Assembly: GCA_036850595.1 (NCBI GenBank)
Contig: CM072151.1
Location: 22,855,307 to 22,919,306, forward strand
DNA length: 64,000 bases
Direction of reading: 5' to 3'
From: Rhyacichthys aspro
Taxonomy: Eukaryota; Chordata; Actinopteri; Gobiiformes; Rhyacichthyidae
This document shows positions 52,375 to 63,778 of this stretch, in pieces. A program made the position numbers and the translations under genes. The notes under the pieces were generated by a model. It made no database searches and was not told the DNA's origin. It worked only from the letters and a program-made list of their open reading frames with translations. The stretch's first letter is position 1. Every line of letters begins with the position of its first letter.

Positions 52375-52800
52375 TCTATTCTGCTCTGGGAGTATGGGGT
52401 CCTCTGCTAAGGGCTGTCCAGTCCCTGTACGACAGGAGCCGGAGCCAGTTCGCATTGCTAGCTGTGAGTCAGACCTGTTCCCAGTGCATGTTGGCAGGGC
52501 TGCCCTTTGTCACCAGTCCTGTTCATAATTTTTATGGACAGGATTTCTAGGCGCAGTCAGGGGCCGGAGGGGGTCCGGTTTGGTGACCACAGGATCTCAT
52601 CTCTGCTTTTTGCAGATGATGTGGTCCTGTTGGCTTCATCAGGCCAGGACCTTCAGCGTGCACTGGGACCGTTTGTGAAGCAGCTGGGATGAGAATCTGC
52701 ACCTCCAAATTCAAGGCCATGGTTCTCAGCCAGAAAAGCGTGGCTTGTCCCCTTCAGGTTGGTGGAGACTTGCTGCCCGAAATGGAGGAGTTTAAGTATT
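52375..52800 (+). mobile_element. Non-LTR retrotransposon reverse transcriptase fragment
   Basis: In frame 52507-52692: SPVLFIIFMDRISRRSQGPE and ISSLLFADDVVLLASS. FADDV is the RT catalytic motif (YxDD equivalent), near 52608-52622. A broken upstream part carries the SLYDRSRS-like and PVHVG..GCPLSP blocks. The following 52690-52795 reads KFKAMVLSQK...CPLQVGGDLLPEMEEFKY in the next frame, so there is a frameshift. Clade not assigned (I/Nimb or related). Confidence 0.75.
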
Positions 52801-52803
52801 ATT

Positions 52804-53142
52804 TGACAAAAAGAACAAGCGCTCTCTTTCTCTTCTTTGTTATCAACATGGCTACGCCGAAAGACGTTAGCGTTGATGCTGCTATCAAATCAGTTTTATA
52901 AGAAGTAGAGAGTATATCTTTTTTGAAAGAGGAGCAAAGAGTGGCACATCATATAAATCGTTGCTATGATTGGTTGAAGAAACCTCATGGTAGGCGGATG
53001 CTAGTCGGTGCTTCATCCAATCACTTATCAGGTTTTCGACTGAAGGCGCCTTCCTTTTGCAAGCGCTGTCAACGGGAGCCTCCCCAGATTGTACTGTAAA
53101 AAAGACTGTTTGGAGCAGTTTAATCTGGCGGAGTCAGGTTAC
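52804..53142 (+). repeat. Unassigned repeat family, copy 2
   Basis: Matches 27738-28070 over its whole length with scattered substitutions and small indels. The same frame opens MATPKDVSVDAAIKS and is soon broken. It directly follows the LINE fragment at 52375-52800. Confidence 0.65.
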
Positions 53143-55739
53143 CATTTGCAGCTTCAGGATGGTATTAAGACCTAATAACATGATGCTCTCATTACAGATG
53201 AATGAGCTGCCTCTGTCTCTCGTCTGAGCTACTTCTCACACTGATGTTTCTAACGTGACAGAACAGAAATTATAATGCTGTGTTGATGCCTTAGAATGTA
53301 TAAGTAAGGTTGATATGGCTGTCTAATCTGCTGTGGATGAGCAAATTTCCTCATGACTGACAGCGACGGAACGCCGAGACACAGAGAAGAAGGGGAGAAA
53401 CTCTATTGAGCAACTGTAGAAAGCATTTGTGTTTGTCTCTGTAAATAAAAGTAATCTTATGATAGGCCCTTAACCTTAGTAGGCCCCTGGGCTTCAGCCC
53501 AGCCTAGCCAGTGCATTAAGATGGCCTTGCATAAAACATTCCAGCAGCTAAAATGTAAAGTAGCTCCACAGTTAGGGTCCATGCTGGTTCAGTGCTCAGC
53601 CCAAACTTCACTAGGTAAACTAGAAGTGCACATAGGGAATGCATGCTCCATTTTACTGCTTTCTGGACATATGCATTTATTTCCCTGCTGTTATCAGTTG
53701 GATGTGTGTGTGTTCGGCCTGAGAAAGCCTGATTGATCAATTAATCAATATTAGAGTGGTCATCATCAGTAATAAGTGTTTGCTTTAAACAGCATAACAC
53801 AGATGCCAGTTGGCTCCAGAGGCTGCTTTGCACAGAGGCCACAGTGCAGCAGCCTCTAGTCCTGGCTCCTTTTAAAGACAGTCTGACTGGTTCAGATTGG
53901 TAATGAGCCTCAGCTGTGCTCCCTCTCAGCTGTGCACAGTCTAAAGGCCTTTTCACTCAAGTCATGTCAAATGTGATTGTTGGTGATATGTTTGCTGGGG
54001 CGAGGCCTGGTGAACTGACTGAATAGATGTGTTTTAGATGTTTTCAATGTTTTTTGGCGCTTACAAACCAATAGTTGTGTATTGATGTTACTTTTGTTGT
54101 TCATGTTAGAAAATACTATTGCTAAGTCAAGCAAGCCTCACAACAAATATGAGCAACTTTTGTTGCCAACGACATTCAGATTCAGAAAAGTATAGAGTTA
54201 TTAAAGAATGGAAATAACCAGGCATCTCCTTTGGGGCACACCACACTGTAAATGTTCAGGAGGGGAAAGACAGCCTTTAAAAAACACTGACTGTGACCTT
54301 TCCGAAAAATAGCTATACAAAACCTGTATTCAGCCAGTTTCTGTAATAAAAGAGCCTCTAATCTTGCCCTTTTCAAGTTGTCTCTCATAGCCATGCACTG
54401 TTCTTCATTGACCTCTGATGCTTTGTTGGCTCTTACAGTAAACTTTGTTAGTGGAGCTGAACAGACCCTTAAATACTGTGAGGACCATTTCTACACCTTT
54501 AGCTGCTTGCATATGGTTCCAGTCAACCTTTTCTACGTCACTCACAAAATGCTTTTCCTTTAACTTCCATTAGTATCTCTTCAGTAATATTTTGGGTCCA
54601 GATTTGGGAGCCTTTCATCTTTGTGCTACAGCTACCATGTTATGGTCAGTGTACCCTACAGGGATGGATTCTGTGTGGAGCTACCACCACTGTTATTTGT
54701 GCAAATTTGGATCAATACAAGTTATAAAATCTCCAGTTGGGCTTTTTAACAATCTGTTTTAAATTGCAAATTGCAAAGTGTGGTGTTAATTAACTTTTTC
54801 GTCAGTGGATATGTATCTGACTGTAAATCAATATTCAGATCACCCAGGTTTTTTCAGTACATTTGAACTTGGTGGCCTGTAAACACAGCCATCAAAAATT
54901 GGTTTACAATAAGGGATATGGACTTCTAACCATGTACACTTAATCTGTGGAACCATCAAGTCTCACCTAAGCTTAGCAGGTATGTGGCTTTGTATGCAGA
55001 TAGCCACCCCCTTCCAAAATATTTCAATTACACCTAAAAATGTTTTAACTATGCTGCTATGGCTACATATGCTATGTCAGTAAGGTCAGAGTGATCTAAA
55101 TATGTCTCTGAGCCAGCCATGATATTACAAATTAATTGGGATATTTTATTAAACTCCTAATATTAATATGAACAATTCTTATCCCAATTTCAGGCATCTT
55201 TAAGGTTAAAATCATCTCTTGTACACAATATATCTGTTTTTAAATGGTTAGTGGCCATCTTCAGCCAGGTCCCTGCCCCTTGACTTAACTATGAGATGGT
55301 TATAGCTGGTAACAGCATAGTCTCCCCTTGCTCTGGCTTCTTTCAAAGCAGGAAAAAGGTCATGACAAGTCCTTACTCATATAAAGTGAAGAGTTTCTTC
55401 AGATGAGCTCTTGGCATGGACAGGATAGGTTGATAGTCTTTAAAGCGCAGCAGTTTTACAGCCACTGCTCAGTCTCCACACAGGCTGTCAATTATCAGTT
55501 TTCTTGTGAAAAAATTGCTTACTTTTGCCTCAGATAGTCAATCGGTTCATCAAAGCCTTTAATAGACAGTCCCATTTTAACTTCTTTAACATGCTTGGAG
55601 TTGATCGTCAACAAAACCAAGACAAAGACCATGCTATATACCAACACACGTCATCGAGGTTACAATTTATATTCAACCAAGAGCAGTATCAGACATTGCT
55701 CTCTTCATCAGATCAGTGTATAGCCTACTGAACAACATG
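53143..55739. other. Gene-free intergenic DNA
   Basis: No exon or recognised element. Confidence 0.4.
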
Positions 55740-55769
55740 GACCTTCCATTTGCTTGACATCTAACAACT

Positions 55770-55789
55770 AAATTTCCCCATGGGGACTG

Positions 55790-55834
<45 letters not shown>

Positions 55835-55895
55835 GATTAGATTCATTTCATATGGCGCTTTTTTGTCAAGTCACTCAAAGTGCTTCACAATTGAG
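55770..55895. repeat. (TAA)n microsatellite joined to a dispersed repeat
   Basis: AATTTCCCCATGGGGACTGA, a LINE-type 3' end phrase, is followed by (ATA)n at 55790-55833. Then GGATTAGATTCATTTCATAT and CACTCAAAGTGCTTCACAAT follow, phrases of a common fish dispersed repeat. Confidence 0.6.
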
Positions 55896-56449
55896 TCTAT
55901 TATTGATTGATAAAGCTAAACTAGTTAAAGATAATCTAGGTCCTGTTAGTCCAATATTGCCTGGAATTATTAGCTGGGCTCCACTAAATTCTTACTAGAT
56001 AAGAGTAAAAGCATTTAGTGAAACTACGCAGGTAAGACTACTGAGTTACTTTAGATTTATTGCACAAATAAATCAAACAACAATCAAAGGAGGCAATGGA
56101 TCTGTTGCTGTGATTCTGGTCAGAGCCTGACATAGAGCTGACGCAGAGCCTGAGCCTTTATTGAAACTCTTAAACTGAAATCTTTGTTTACAGGAAAACC
56201 TCTCAGGGCTGTGATTGGTCAGACAGAGCCAACTGCAACAAAAAATTGAGGAGACACTCTACTCATTTAGTCTACTTTTGCATCTATAGGGGGATTACAT
56301 GGATGAATAGTTCTAGGGCCCAGATTTAAACACTGTGGACTAATCATTCTCACATACTGTCATGAAATGTGCCCGCTATCTGTAGATGCAGAGTGTAAAA
56401 TGCCGCCTCAGGCGTTATGTTTAAATCTGGGCGTCACTGACAGGCTTCT

Positions 56450-56755
56450 CTTTAGTTCCGGAGATTGCCGAACAGTTCCGACTGCTCCCGGGGTCCATGT
56501 GTGCTCGTGGCTGTGGTGATGCTATGTGAGAGAGAAGCTGGACAGGAAGGCACCACAGTCCTGCTGTAGCGGGAACAGTCTCACTCACTCAGCGGGACCA
56601 GCGGGATTTACAGACTTCTGACTCGGCATTACGGAGTTGTATTCACCCTTTATCTCCGGGATCACTTCACGTGGATTCAAGGGACTAATTTGCGCAGAGT
56701 GACAGTGAGGACGGCTGTGTTTTTAAATGAACTGAACCAGGATGCGCGGAACATG
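56450..56755 (+). promoter_or_regulatory. CpG-rich candidate first exon, possibly non-coding exon 1 of ptprf
   Basis: CpG-rich, repeat-free sequence in an AT-rich desert ends in GGAACATG|GTGAGTCTTC at 56755/56756, a near-perfect splice donor. No long frame ends at the donor; the two late ATGs (56742, 56753) would give only a few codons before it. In human, PTPRF lies next to HYI on the strand equivalent to + here and has upstream non-coding exons, so this could be the first exon of a fish ptprf. The identity is inference from gene order only. Confidence 0.4.
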
Positions 56756-57129
56756 GTGAGTCTTCGTCGTTTATTGACAGTTGTGCTGCTGGGTTAAGTC
56801 AGATCAATGTGTTTGGAGTCAAGTGCGTGCAGGAGCGCCATGAAGCCTGCACCTGCACTAAACATTATGAACCCACAACTCCTGCAAACGGAGCTCACCA
56901 CCACACTGCTTCCAGTCTGAAAAAGCATGTGTCAGAATGCTGTGGTAGCATTCAGACAAGAGTTTTTCAGAATGAAGTAGACCCACTTCTCGCCACGCCA
57001 TGTTCAAACTGAGATCTGAGCTTTTAAAGATGGGATAGGCAATTTGTTTAAGCATCTCAATGAAAAATAGATGAACAACAACCTAACACCATTTGTTGAT
57101 ATAAGTAAGCAATACCATCTTTAGAATCT

Positions 57130-57420
57130 TTAATTTCATTTCATTTCATCCCCAAGAAGAAATTCAGTTGCTAGGTCTCTTCAAAATTAATTCAGACTTC
57201 ATCTTTGACTGATAGATTGTACAGTTTTATCGTAATTGGGAAGAAGGAGTTGTTGTGGCGTTCTGTCCTGCAACTCACCGCTCTCAGATGTCCACTGGCT
57301 GCTCTCTGTTTTTCAAAAGCCCAATGCAGGGGCTGGATCAGTATAGCATCTGTCTACAGATGTACAGTTACAGTTACAGATGTAACTAAAGGCCATTCCA
57401 GACGACAGTTGTCTTAACTG
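57130..57420. repeat. Possible dispersed repeat
   Basis: AAATTCAGTTGCTAGGTCTCTTCA resembles 12206-12238 (AAGTTCAGTTGTTAGGTCTC), suggesting a shared repeat tail. The remainder is unassigned. Confidence 0.35.
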
Positions 57421-58025
57421 AATCATTTACTATCATAAGACTGTTTCCAAATTCTGACCACTGTTCCTTTAATGCTCATATCACCGAATATGCATTACAG
57501 TTATAAAGTTATAACTGACTACACAAAGTCCCAGTTCTCTTCAGAGGAGGGCCTCTTCTCCATTTATCTGTAATGATGCTGATGAATCCTGTCAGTCCGG
57601 GCAACAACTGATTTGTAGACTTTATTAAATCCATCTATTAGCTCAAACATATATATTCTCAAACTAATCTTGATGGTTCCTAGACATGAGATAGGAAGAA
57701 TCATGCATATCTCGCCGACACAGTGCCCTCAGCTGGACAGAAACCTCAAAAAAATGTTCCTGTTACCGTGGCATAGGGCAAAAGATTATGTGTGAGTGAT
57801 GCGCTCTACCACACTACACATACAATAAACAATGTCAATACACTAGACCTTAGCCGAGTCATATTTGTACAAAATACACTCAAATGACCTGTTTCATAAG
57901 ACATGTTCTTTCTTCCAAACTTGCTTTCTTAAATGTCTCTACTTGTAAATAAAGATGGCACCGCTGCCAAAGCAGTTGCACCATTGACAGTATAGGCACC
58001 CTAAAAGTTATGCAAGGCGGCTTTA

Positions 58026-60290
58026 AAGGCACACTGTGTAACTTTTAGGGGGCTACCTGAATTAGTAGTTTTCACTTTGGCAACGCTCTTACGACGCTGC
58101 ATTTACATTAAACTACCAACAAAGAGAGAAGACCAGCGAACTGATCTTGTGAACTGAACCTTGGGACTGACACGGTACAGTATTATATGAAAGTATAAAT
58201 TTTGATCTCTTTGATTGCTGAGCTCGCTGTTTGCATGTGTAGTAGGCTATATGTATCATGTTCAAAACCTCAATGTACAAAAGCTTAACTTTGGAAAAGA
58301 GCATTTATCACTTGCTAGAGTTATTTGAGAGTTTGTGGAATTACGACTTTACATCGCTAACATTTAGAGAAAAAGAGAAATGTATTTGTCAAAGTCTGTA
58401 TTTGTCTCTATTAATCTCAAAACGTAGTGAACTTTTGACCTGTCGTCAGTCTGTTGTAAAAAACAAGATGTAAATACACTCAGTCCTCTCTGTACTGTCT
58501 CTGTTAGCCCCCAACAAAATAATAGTTACCTCAACAAAGCATATTATTATAAAAATACACATAGAATAAGTAATGACCAGACATCACACTGCAGCCTGCT
58601 GCCTGTAAGAACATTTTACAACATATATTTGAGATAAATCAGCCATATACAGTTTTCTACCAGAGTTTGGGGTTTTAGCTTGTTTCACAAATATATTTTT
58701 TCCCAGTCTTCAACACCATCTTCAGTTCTGCTTTTGGAGAAGAGTGAGTCCAGAGTCAGGAGCAGAGTGAGGAGAAGTGAGGAGAGCAGCTGCAGGACAC
58801 AGGCGCAGCTCAGAGGCATGTGCTTTATCTGTCAAATCTACATTATTATATAAATTTATGTTCGTGTTGTAACTATAGCATTGTGTCCTAAACAAGACTT
58901 GTCCAGGCTGACTCTAGAAGGATGAAGAATAAGAGGAAGAGAGCACTGCTACAAACAAAACACACTTCATCCAGAGACAATATACAGTCCACAGACTGAA
59001 CAGAGAAAAAGTGTCATGATGTATGAAGTATTTATTTGGTTTATTGTATTTTTATGTCATGTTTCGATTAATCATGTCAAATACAGGGGATTAGAACTGG
59101 ATTGTCTCATTTGAATGTTGCACAATACAGTAAAGGTGGTCTACTGTAGAAATGGTCACACTACTTCTAAAAACAAAAGTCATGTAAAGTGAGCGTGTTG
59201 TGTAAAAACTCCAGAGCAGCTCCTCTGAGTGCAGCTGTGACATTTTACAGACGCTGGTTGTAGGCTGTAATTTTAGGAGTTCTCCAGAAGGCGTCCTGTT
59301 TTACCTTCTCTTCTCTTCCTAAAAGAACAGAAAAAATAGAGAACATAGACTTTATACATTGGTAAAATAAATAATAAAGCACTGTGCAATAGCCTGTATA
59401 TCTGTATATATGTTACTGTATGTTACACTTTTATTCTCTGTTTACACTTTCCAGACCCTTACTGTGATGTAATATGCCCTTGGTTTTTGAACTTTTATTG
59501 GCTTTATTATTTCTGTAAATGTATCCATTGTTGGTCTAATTCTAATAAAGCATTATCTTCTGCTGTGTTCTCAAACCTGATCACTGCTCTGACAGAAACT
59601 AAAGTCAAATGTTTTGGACAAGGCATTACCTGTTACAGCTCCTTTTATGTTCCTCTGATGGTTCATGTTCTGTCCAGTGCTTCATGGAGGGTAAAGGTCA
59701 GCATCAACAGCAGCTGGACACAACAACAGAAGCTGTAAATGACTGTAAACCGAGCTAATACAGAAAAACATAATAGTGCTAATGTAGCTAATGAGCAGCT
59801 TATCAAATATTATTACAAAACATATATTGCTCTGACAAAAGAGACACTATACAGCTATAAAGCATGACAGAAACAACAGTTATTAATTTACTTCAGTGTT
59901 TTGCGGCAGATGGAGGGTGAAGGTAATAAACTCCTTTTGTGTTATAGTGGTATGAATACCAGCTGGCAGTTGTAGCCTTTAAAACGGTGAAAACACAAAG
60001 CCATTCATTGGAAAAGTTCTTGTAACTTTTCCAATGAGTGCAATCCAGTCCAAAGTTCATCTCTGAAATGTTATCCTCTTGCTTTTGTGTTTTCTGTGTC
60101 TTTGAGCGTTTAGCAGTAACAAATATGGTTAAACCAGCCCAATAGTTTTCAGCCGCTTCAGCGCTGCCATGTTTTCTCCTCTCTCCAGTCTCAGAGCCTG
60201 AGCCGTCACTGCTCTCGTGACAGCTGGTGTCCGCGGGCCACTCAGGCCAAAGTTGTATTTCAGGTTTTCTGATAGGGGACTGCCTGAGAC
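58026..60290. repeat. Probable composite dispersed repeat region
   Basis: Starts with GGCACACTGTGTAACTTTTA and ends near GACAGCTGGTGTCCGCGGGC, phrases I associate with dispersed fish DNA. No gene found. A 14-bp perfect hairpin (TCATTGGAAAAGTT / AACTTTTCCAATGA, loop 5) sits at 60005-60037. Boundaries and type are uncertain. Confidence 0.3.
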
Positions 60291-60772
60291 TTATTGAACC
60301 TATTTAATGGCAAAAAACCATCGGAAATGACTTTGATGCTTTGTTTTTAGTATAGGTCAAAAGTTGCGTAATGGGTGTTTAACAAGTCATTTTTAAAGGT
60401 TTAAACTGTAAACCAACCTGGAAAGTAACCTCTTGTTCATAAATCCAGCACACTATTTATTGTTAACCGTGATTGAGCATGATAGAAACACAATGAATTA
60501 CATATTTCTTTTTCTCAGAACATACTGTATGTCAGAGAGTGACATGGTATAATATAAATATTTACAGGTAATTAAATGCCCTATTAGTTGAAACGGCCGT
60601 TAAATTACTCTAGTGTCTGTTTTGCATTAATAACCTTATTGAAGAGAGTCTGGATGTCTTAAGCAGGAGAAGTTTACTACCATCACATACAGGCCCGGAG
60701 ACAGTTGAACCGTCAACACAGAGTAGTATTGAACATTCAAGTCTAGCTATGCTTTCATAAGACTGAGCTTAA

Positions 60773-61851
60773 GTGATCAAGGCGGAGATATTTCAGGCTT
60801 TAGTGAATAAGGGGGTTCTACCTCCTTCAGAAAATTTAGAGAGTGCAGACCAGTTCACTAAACCAAAAGAGGACCTGGTCAGACTTAAGGAACTTGAGGT
60901 TGAGTTAGAGCGTCTGCGGTTGAAGGAAAAAGAGTTCCAGTTTGAACTAGAGGCAAAAAGACTCGATCAACAGAGAGAAATTCGTTTGCGTGAGCTAGAA
61001 CTCGGTGTCGGTCCAGCTCAAGTAAAATCAAATGGCTTTGATGTAACTAAAAATATTCGTTTAGTTCCCCCCTTTAACGATAAAGACGTGGATAAGTTTT
61101 TTATCCTTTTCGAGCGTGTGGCAAACACATTAAAATGGCCTAAAGAGGTGTGGACTTTATTATTACAGTGCGTCCTTAGCGGTAAAGCCCAAGCGGCGTA
61201 TTCATCGTTGCCTGCAGAGGACTGTCTAAATTATGATAAGGTCAAAGCGGCGGTTCTCAGATCTTTTGAACTTGTGCCAGAAGCCTACCGTCAAAAGTTT
61301 CGGAGACTAAAGAAAAATCCATACCACACCTACGTGGAGTTTGTCCGTGAGAAAGAAGCCCTCTTTGAGAGATGGTGTACATCAAGTGAAGTTAAAGATT
61401 TCAGTAAGCTAAAGCAATTGATTTTACTCGAAGACTTTAAGAATTGTCTGCCTGACAGAGTAGCCACGTACATAAACGAACACAAAGTATGTGATGTCTT
61501 GCAGTGTTAGTGGACGAATACGTCCTTACGCACAAAACAGTTTTTTCAGACCGATCATTTAGTGCTAAACCTGTCGAGTCTCTGAGTAGTGACGGAAAAG
61601 AGGGTGTTAAAGGTTTTCCAATACCTACAGACAGTGTTAAAGGAATAAGCTCGGAGCAAGATACAACTGAAAAGGGTGACCTGAGAGGGAAAGACAATTT
61701 TATGTGTTTCTATTGTAAAAAGACCGGCCACATTGTTGCGAGTTGCCCTGTGTTAAAAAAACGAAACTCCAAGCCCGTTGCTATGTATAGAAGGTCAATA
61801 CACAAACAGTACAATAACAAAAGAGTTGTTATTCAGTTGTTATTCAGCTGA
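60773..61851 (+). pseudogene. Broken gag of a Gmr1/gypsy-type LTR retrotransposon (SCAN-like capsid, CCHC knuckle)
   Basis: The first frame (60773-61510) has a Lys/Glu coiled-coil (LKELEVELERLRLKEKEFQF), then LVPPFNDKDVDKFFILFERV and LKWPKEVWTLLLQCVLSGKA, the N-terminal capsid lobe. Next come RQKFRRLKKNPYHTYVEF and LFERWCTSSEV, resembling the SCAN dimerisation fold. SCAN is known to derive from the gag capsid of Gmr1-like elements. A second frame (61504-61851) continues to a zinc knuckle C-X2-C-X4-H-X4-C at 61705-61746. The two are separated by a frameshift near 61504, and the first opens at a GTG right after a stop, so the gene is dead. No protease, RT, integrase or LTR is seen nearby. Confidence 0.8.
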
Positions 61852-62848
61852 TTAGGCTCGAGGTTGGAGACATGTTATCCTACAGGTGTCTGAGTCTATC
61901 TGTTGACAGAGCCCAAGGCTCCGGGCATCACAACCTTACAATAGATCCCAAAATTCTCTAACACTTATTAAAGGTATGTTATAATAAGCTCTCATTCAGA
62001 GCTGGGTTTTTTCCAGAACTCGGCTCAAGGACATATGTAGTTGATGTGATCTGCAGCTTGCATTTCTCCACAAAAGTCTACCTTCACTTTTATGGTTTTG
62101 TGAAACACTGAGCTACTCTCTGGGCTAACCCATTAGAGTATAAAACCCCTGCAGCCGAGCGCTGAGGCGTACATGAGGTCTGACACAGTGATAATTGGAT
62201 CAGTTCAACCGAATGTGCTGCAGTTTGTCTTGGACCACAATGAAGACAAGGAGGTGCAGTCACTTCAGTTGATCTGCTGCAGTTAGTGATGGGCTCAGAG
62301 CCACACTGTAGCACTGCTGGTATTATGAAGGCTCAGAGACGGGCTGTGTGCTCTTGGCATCAACACACAGGCTATGGAGATAGTCTAGGCATAACTAAGA
62401 CAGACTGCATAATGAGCATCAATGTTGGACAAATGAACCTAAAAAAGCATTACTGTTTATGCATGGCCTGTTTCAAAATGGCAATAGCTTACTACAGAAA
62501 CTTTAAAATAATTCTCACTTTAATATCAGTGTATGAGTATAAACAATGCATGCATAAGTCATTATATACTGCTTGTTTACTTTTTTTTTTTTTTTATCAA
62601 ATACTTGATTTTAAATGTATTTCAAAAGAGTTGTGGATGTCTGTGTGAGTTTGCTGTAAGAGTGTCTTATCGATATGATGACTGGGGTGTATTTCAGCGA
62701 TTAACAAGCATTAAAACATATTGTGGTGAGAGTTTTGTCTATATACAGCATTTCCACTCTGCACACTTGGCATTTTGCCATGTAGTGTTTGGCTTTTTTA
62801 ATTTTTATTTGTCTTCATCAGTTCACTTCTTCAGTTTTTCTGTTAAAA
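61852..62848. other. Gene-free DNA downstream of the gag remnant
   Basis: No pol sequence. TATAAAA at about 62136-62142 lies in a promoter-like setting (GAGTATAAAACCCCTGCAGC) without a clear transcript. The short frames at 62286-63018 cross a poly-T run and look spurious. Confidence 0.35.
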
Positions 62849-63778
62849 CAGGGGTGGGCGATATGACAATATTATATCACGTTACAATAGGAAGTGTTGA
62901 CAAATTTAGAAAGATTGTTGTACTGCACTACAATGCATTTCCAATTGGAGCAGTTATTTGCAGTTCCGGTGAATTTCTGACAAATCAAATGCCAAATGAA
63001 AGAATTTATGATATGTAGTCTAATTCTTAGTTATTGCCAATAATTTGCATATAACTTGTATGTGTTTTACTTGAAGCAGTAGAACATAGCCTTCTGTATT
63101 AGGGAATATAGGCAATACAGTGGTCCCTCTTTTATCGCGGGGGTTACGTTCTAAAAATAACCCGCAATAGGCGAAATCCGCCAAGTAATCAGCTTTATTT
63201 TTTACAATTATTATATATGTTTTAAGGCTGTAAAACCCCTCACCACACACTTTATACACTTTTCTCAGACAGGCATTAACATTTTCTCACATTTCTGTCT
63301 TGTTTAAACACTCTCAAAGTTCAAACCTTAGCATCTTCCTCGGCCTTTTGGGTGTGACTGCAGGTGCCTTTGTCGGTGCAGAACGTTTCGTCGACATTGT
63401 GGGTTTTGTCGGGGAGAAAACTTGCAAACATACAGCGCTTCAGTGTCACACTGCTAGCGATCAAACATTTATGTAAATTTGGCAAGCCGAACACATTCTG
63501 TACTGTACAGGAGACATGGCACGGAGGAGACTGATTAACAATGGTCTACAGTCCCTTAGCCAATCAGAACACAGAACACAAAAAAAAAAAAAAAAACATG
63601 CAAAATTGCACTAAAAAAATCCACGAAACAGCGAGGCTGCGAAAGGTGAACCGCGTTATAGCGAGGGACTACTGTAATACAAAAAAACAAACAAACATGA
63701 ATCGTGATAAAATCGAAATTGTGATCTTGTAATAAGAAAATCAGGATTTATTTTTTTTTGCCATATTGCCCATCCTTA
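62849..63778. mobile_element. hAT-like MITE interrupted by a Tigger-like MITE
   Basis: Left end CAGGGGTGGGCGATATGAC; right end GCCATATTGCCCATCCTTA, its imperfect inverse. With the nested 557-bp element removed it is about 373 bp. No clear 8-bp target duplication remains, so the superfamily rests on the end sequence. Confidence 0.6.
63118..63674 (+). mobile_element. Tigger/pogo-like MITE, copy 3, full length
   Basis: Ends CAGTGGTCCCTCTTTTATCG and, inverted, CAGTAGTCCCTCGCTATAAC, with TA on both sides (63116-63117, 63675-63676). 557 bp and no transposase. It is inserted inside a hAT-like MITE (62849-63778), so it is the younger of the two. Confidence 0.87.

Noticed and set aside
62286..63018. 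Two overlapping + strand frames
   Set aside because: Cross a poly-T run and the start of a hAT-like MITE; no splice signals or motif.
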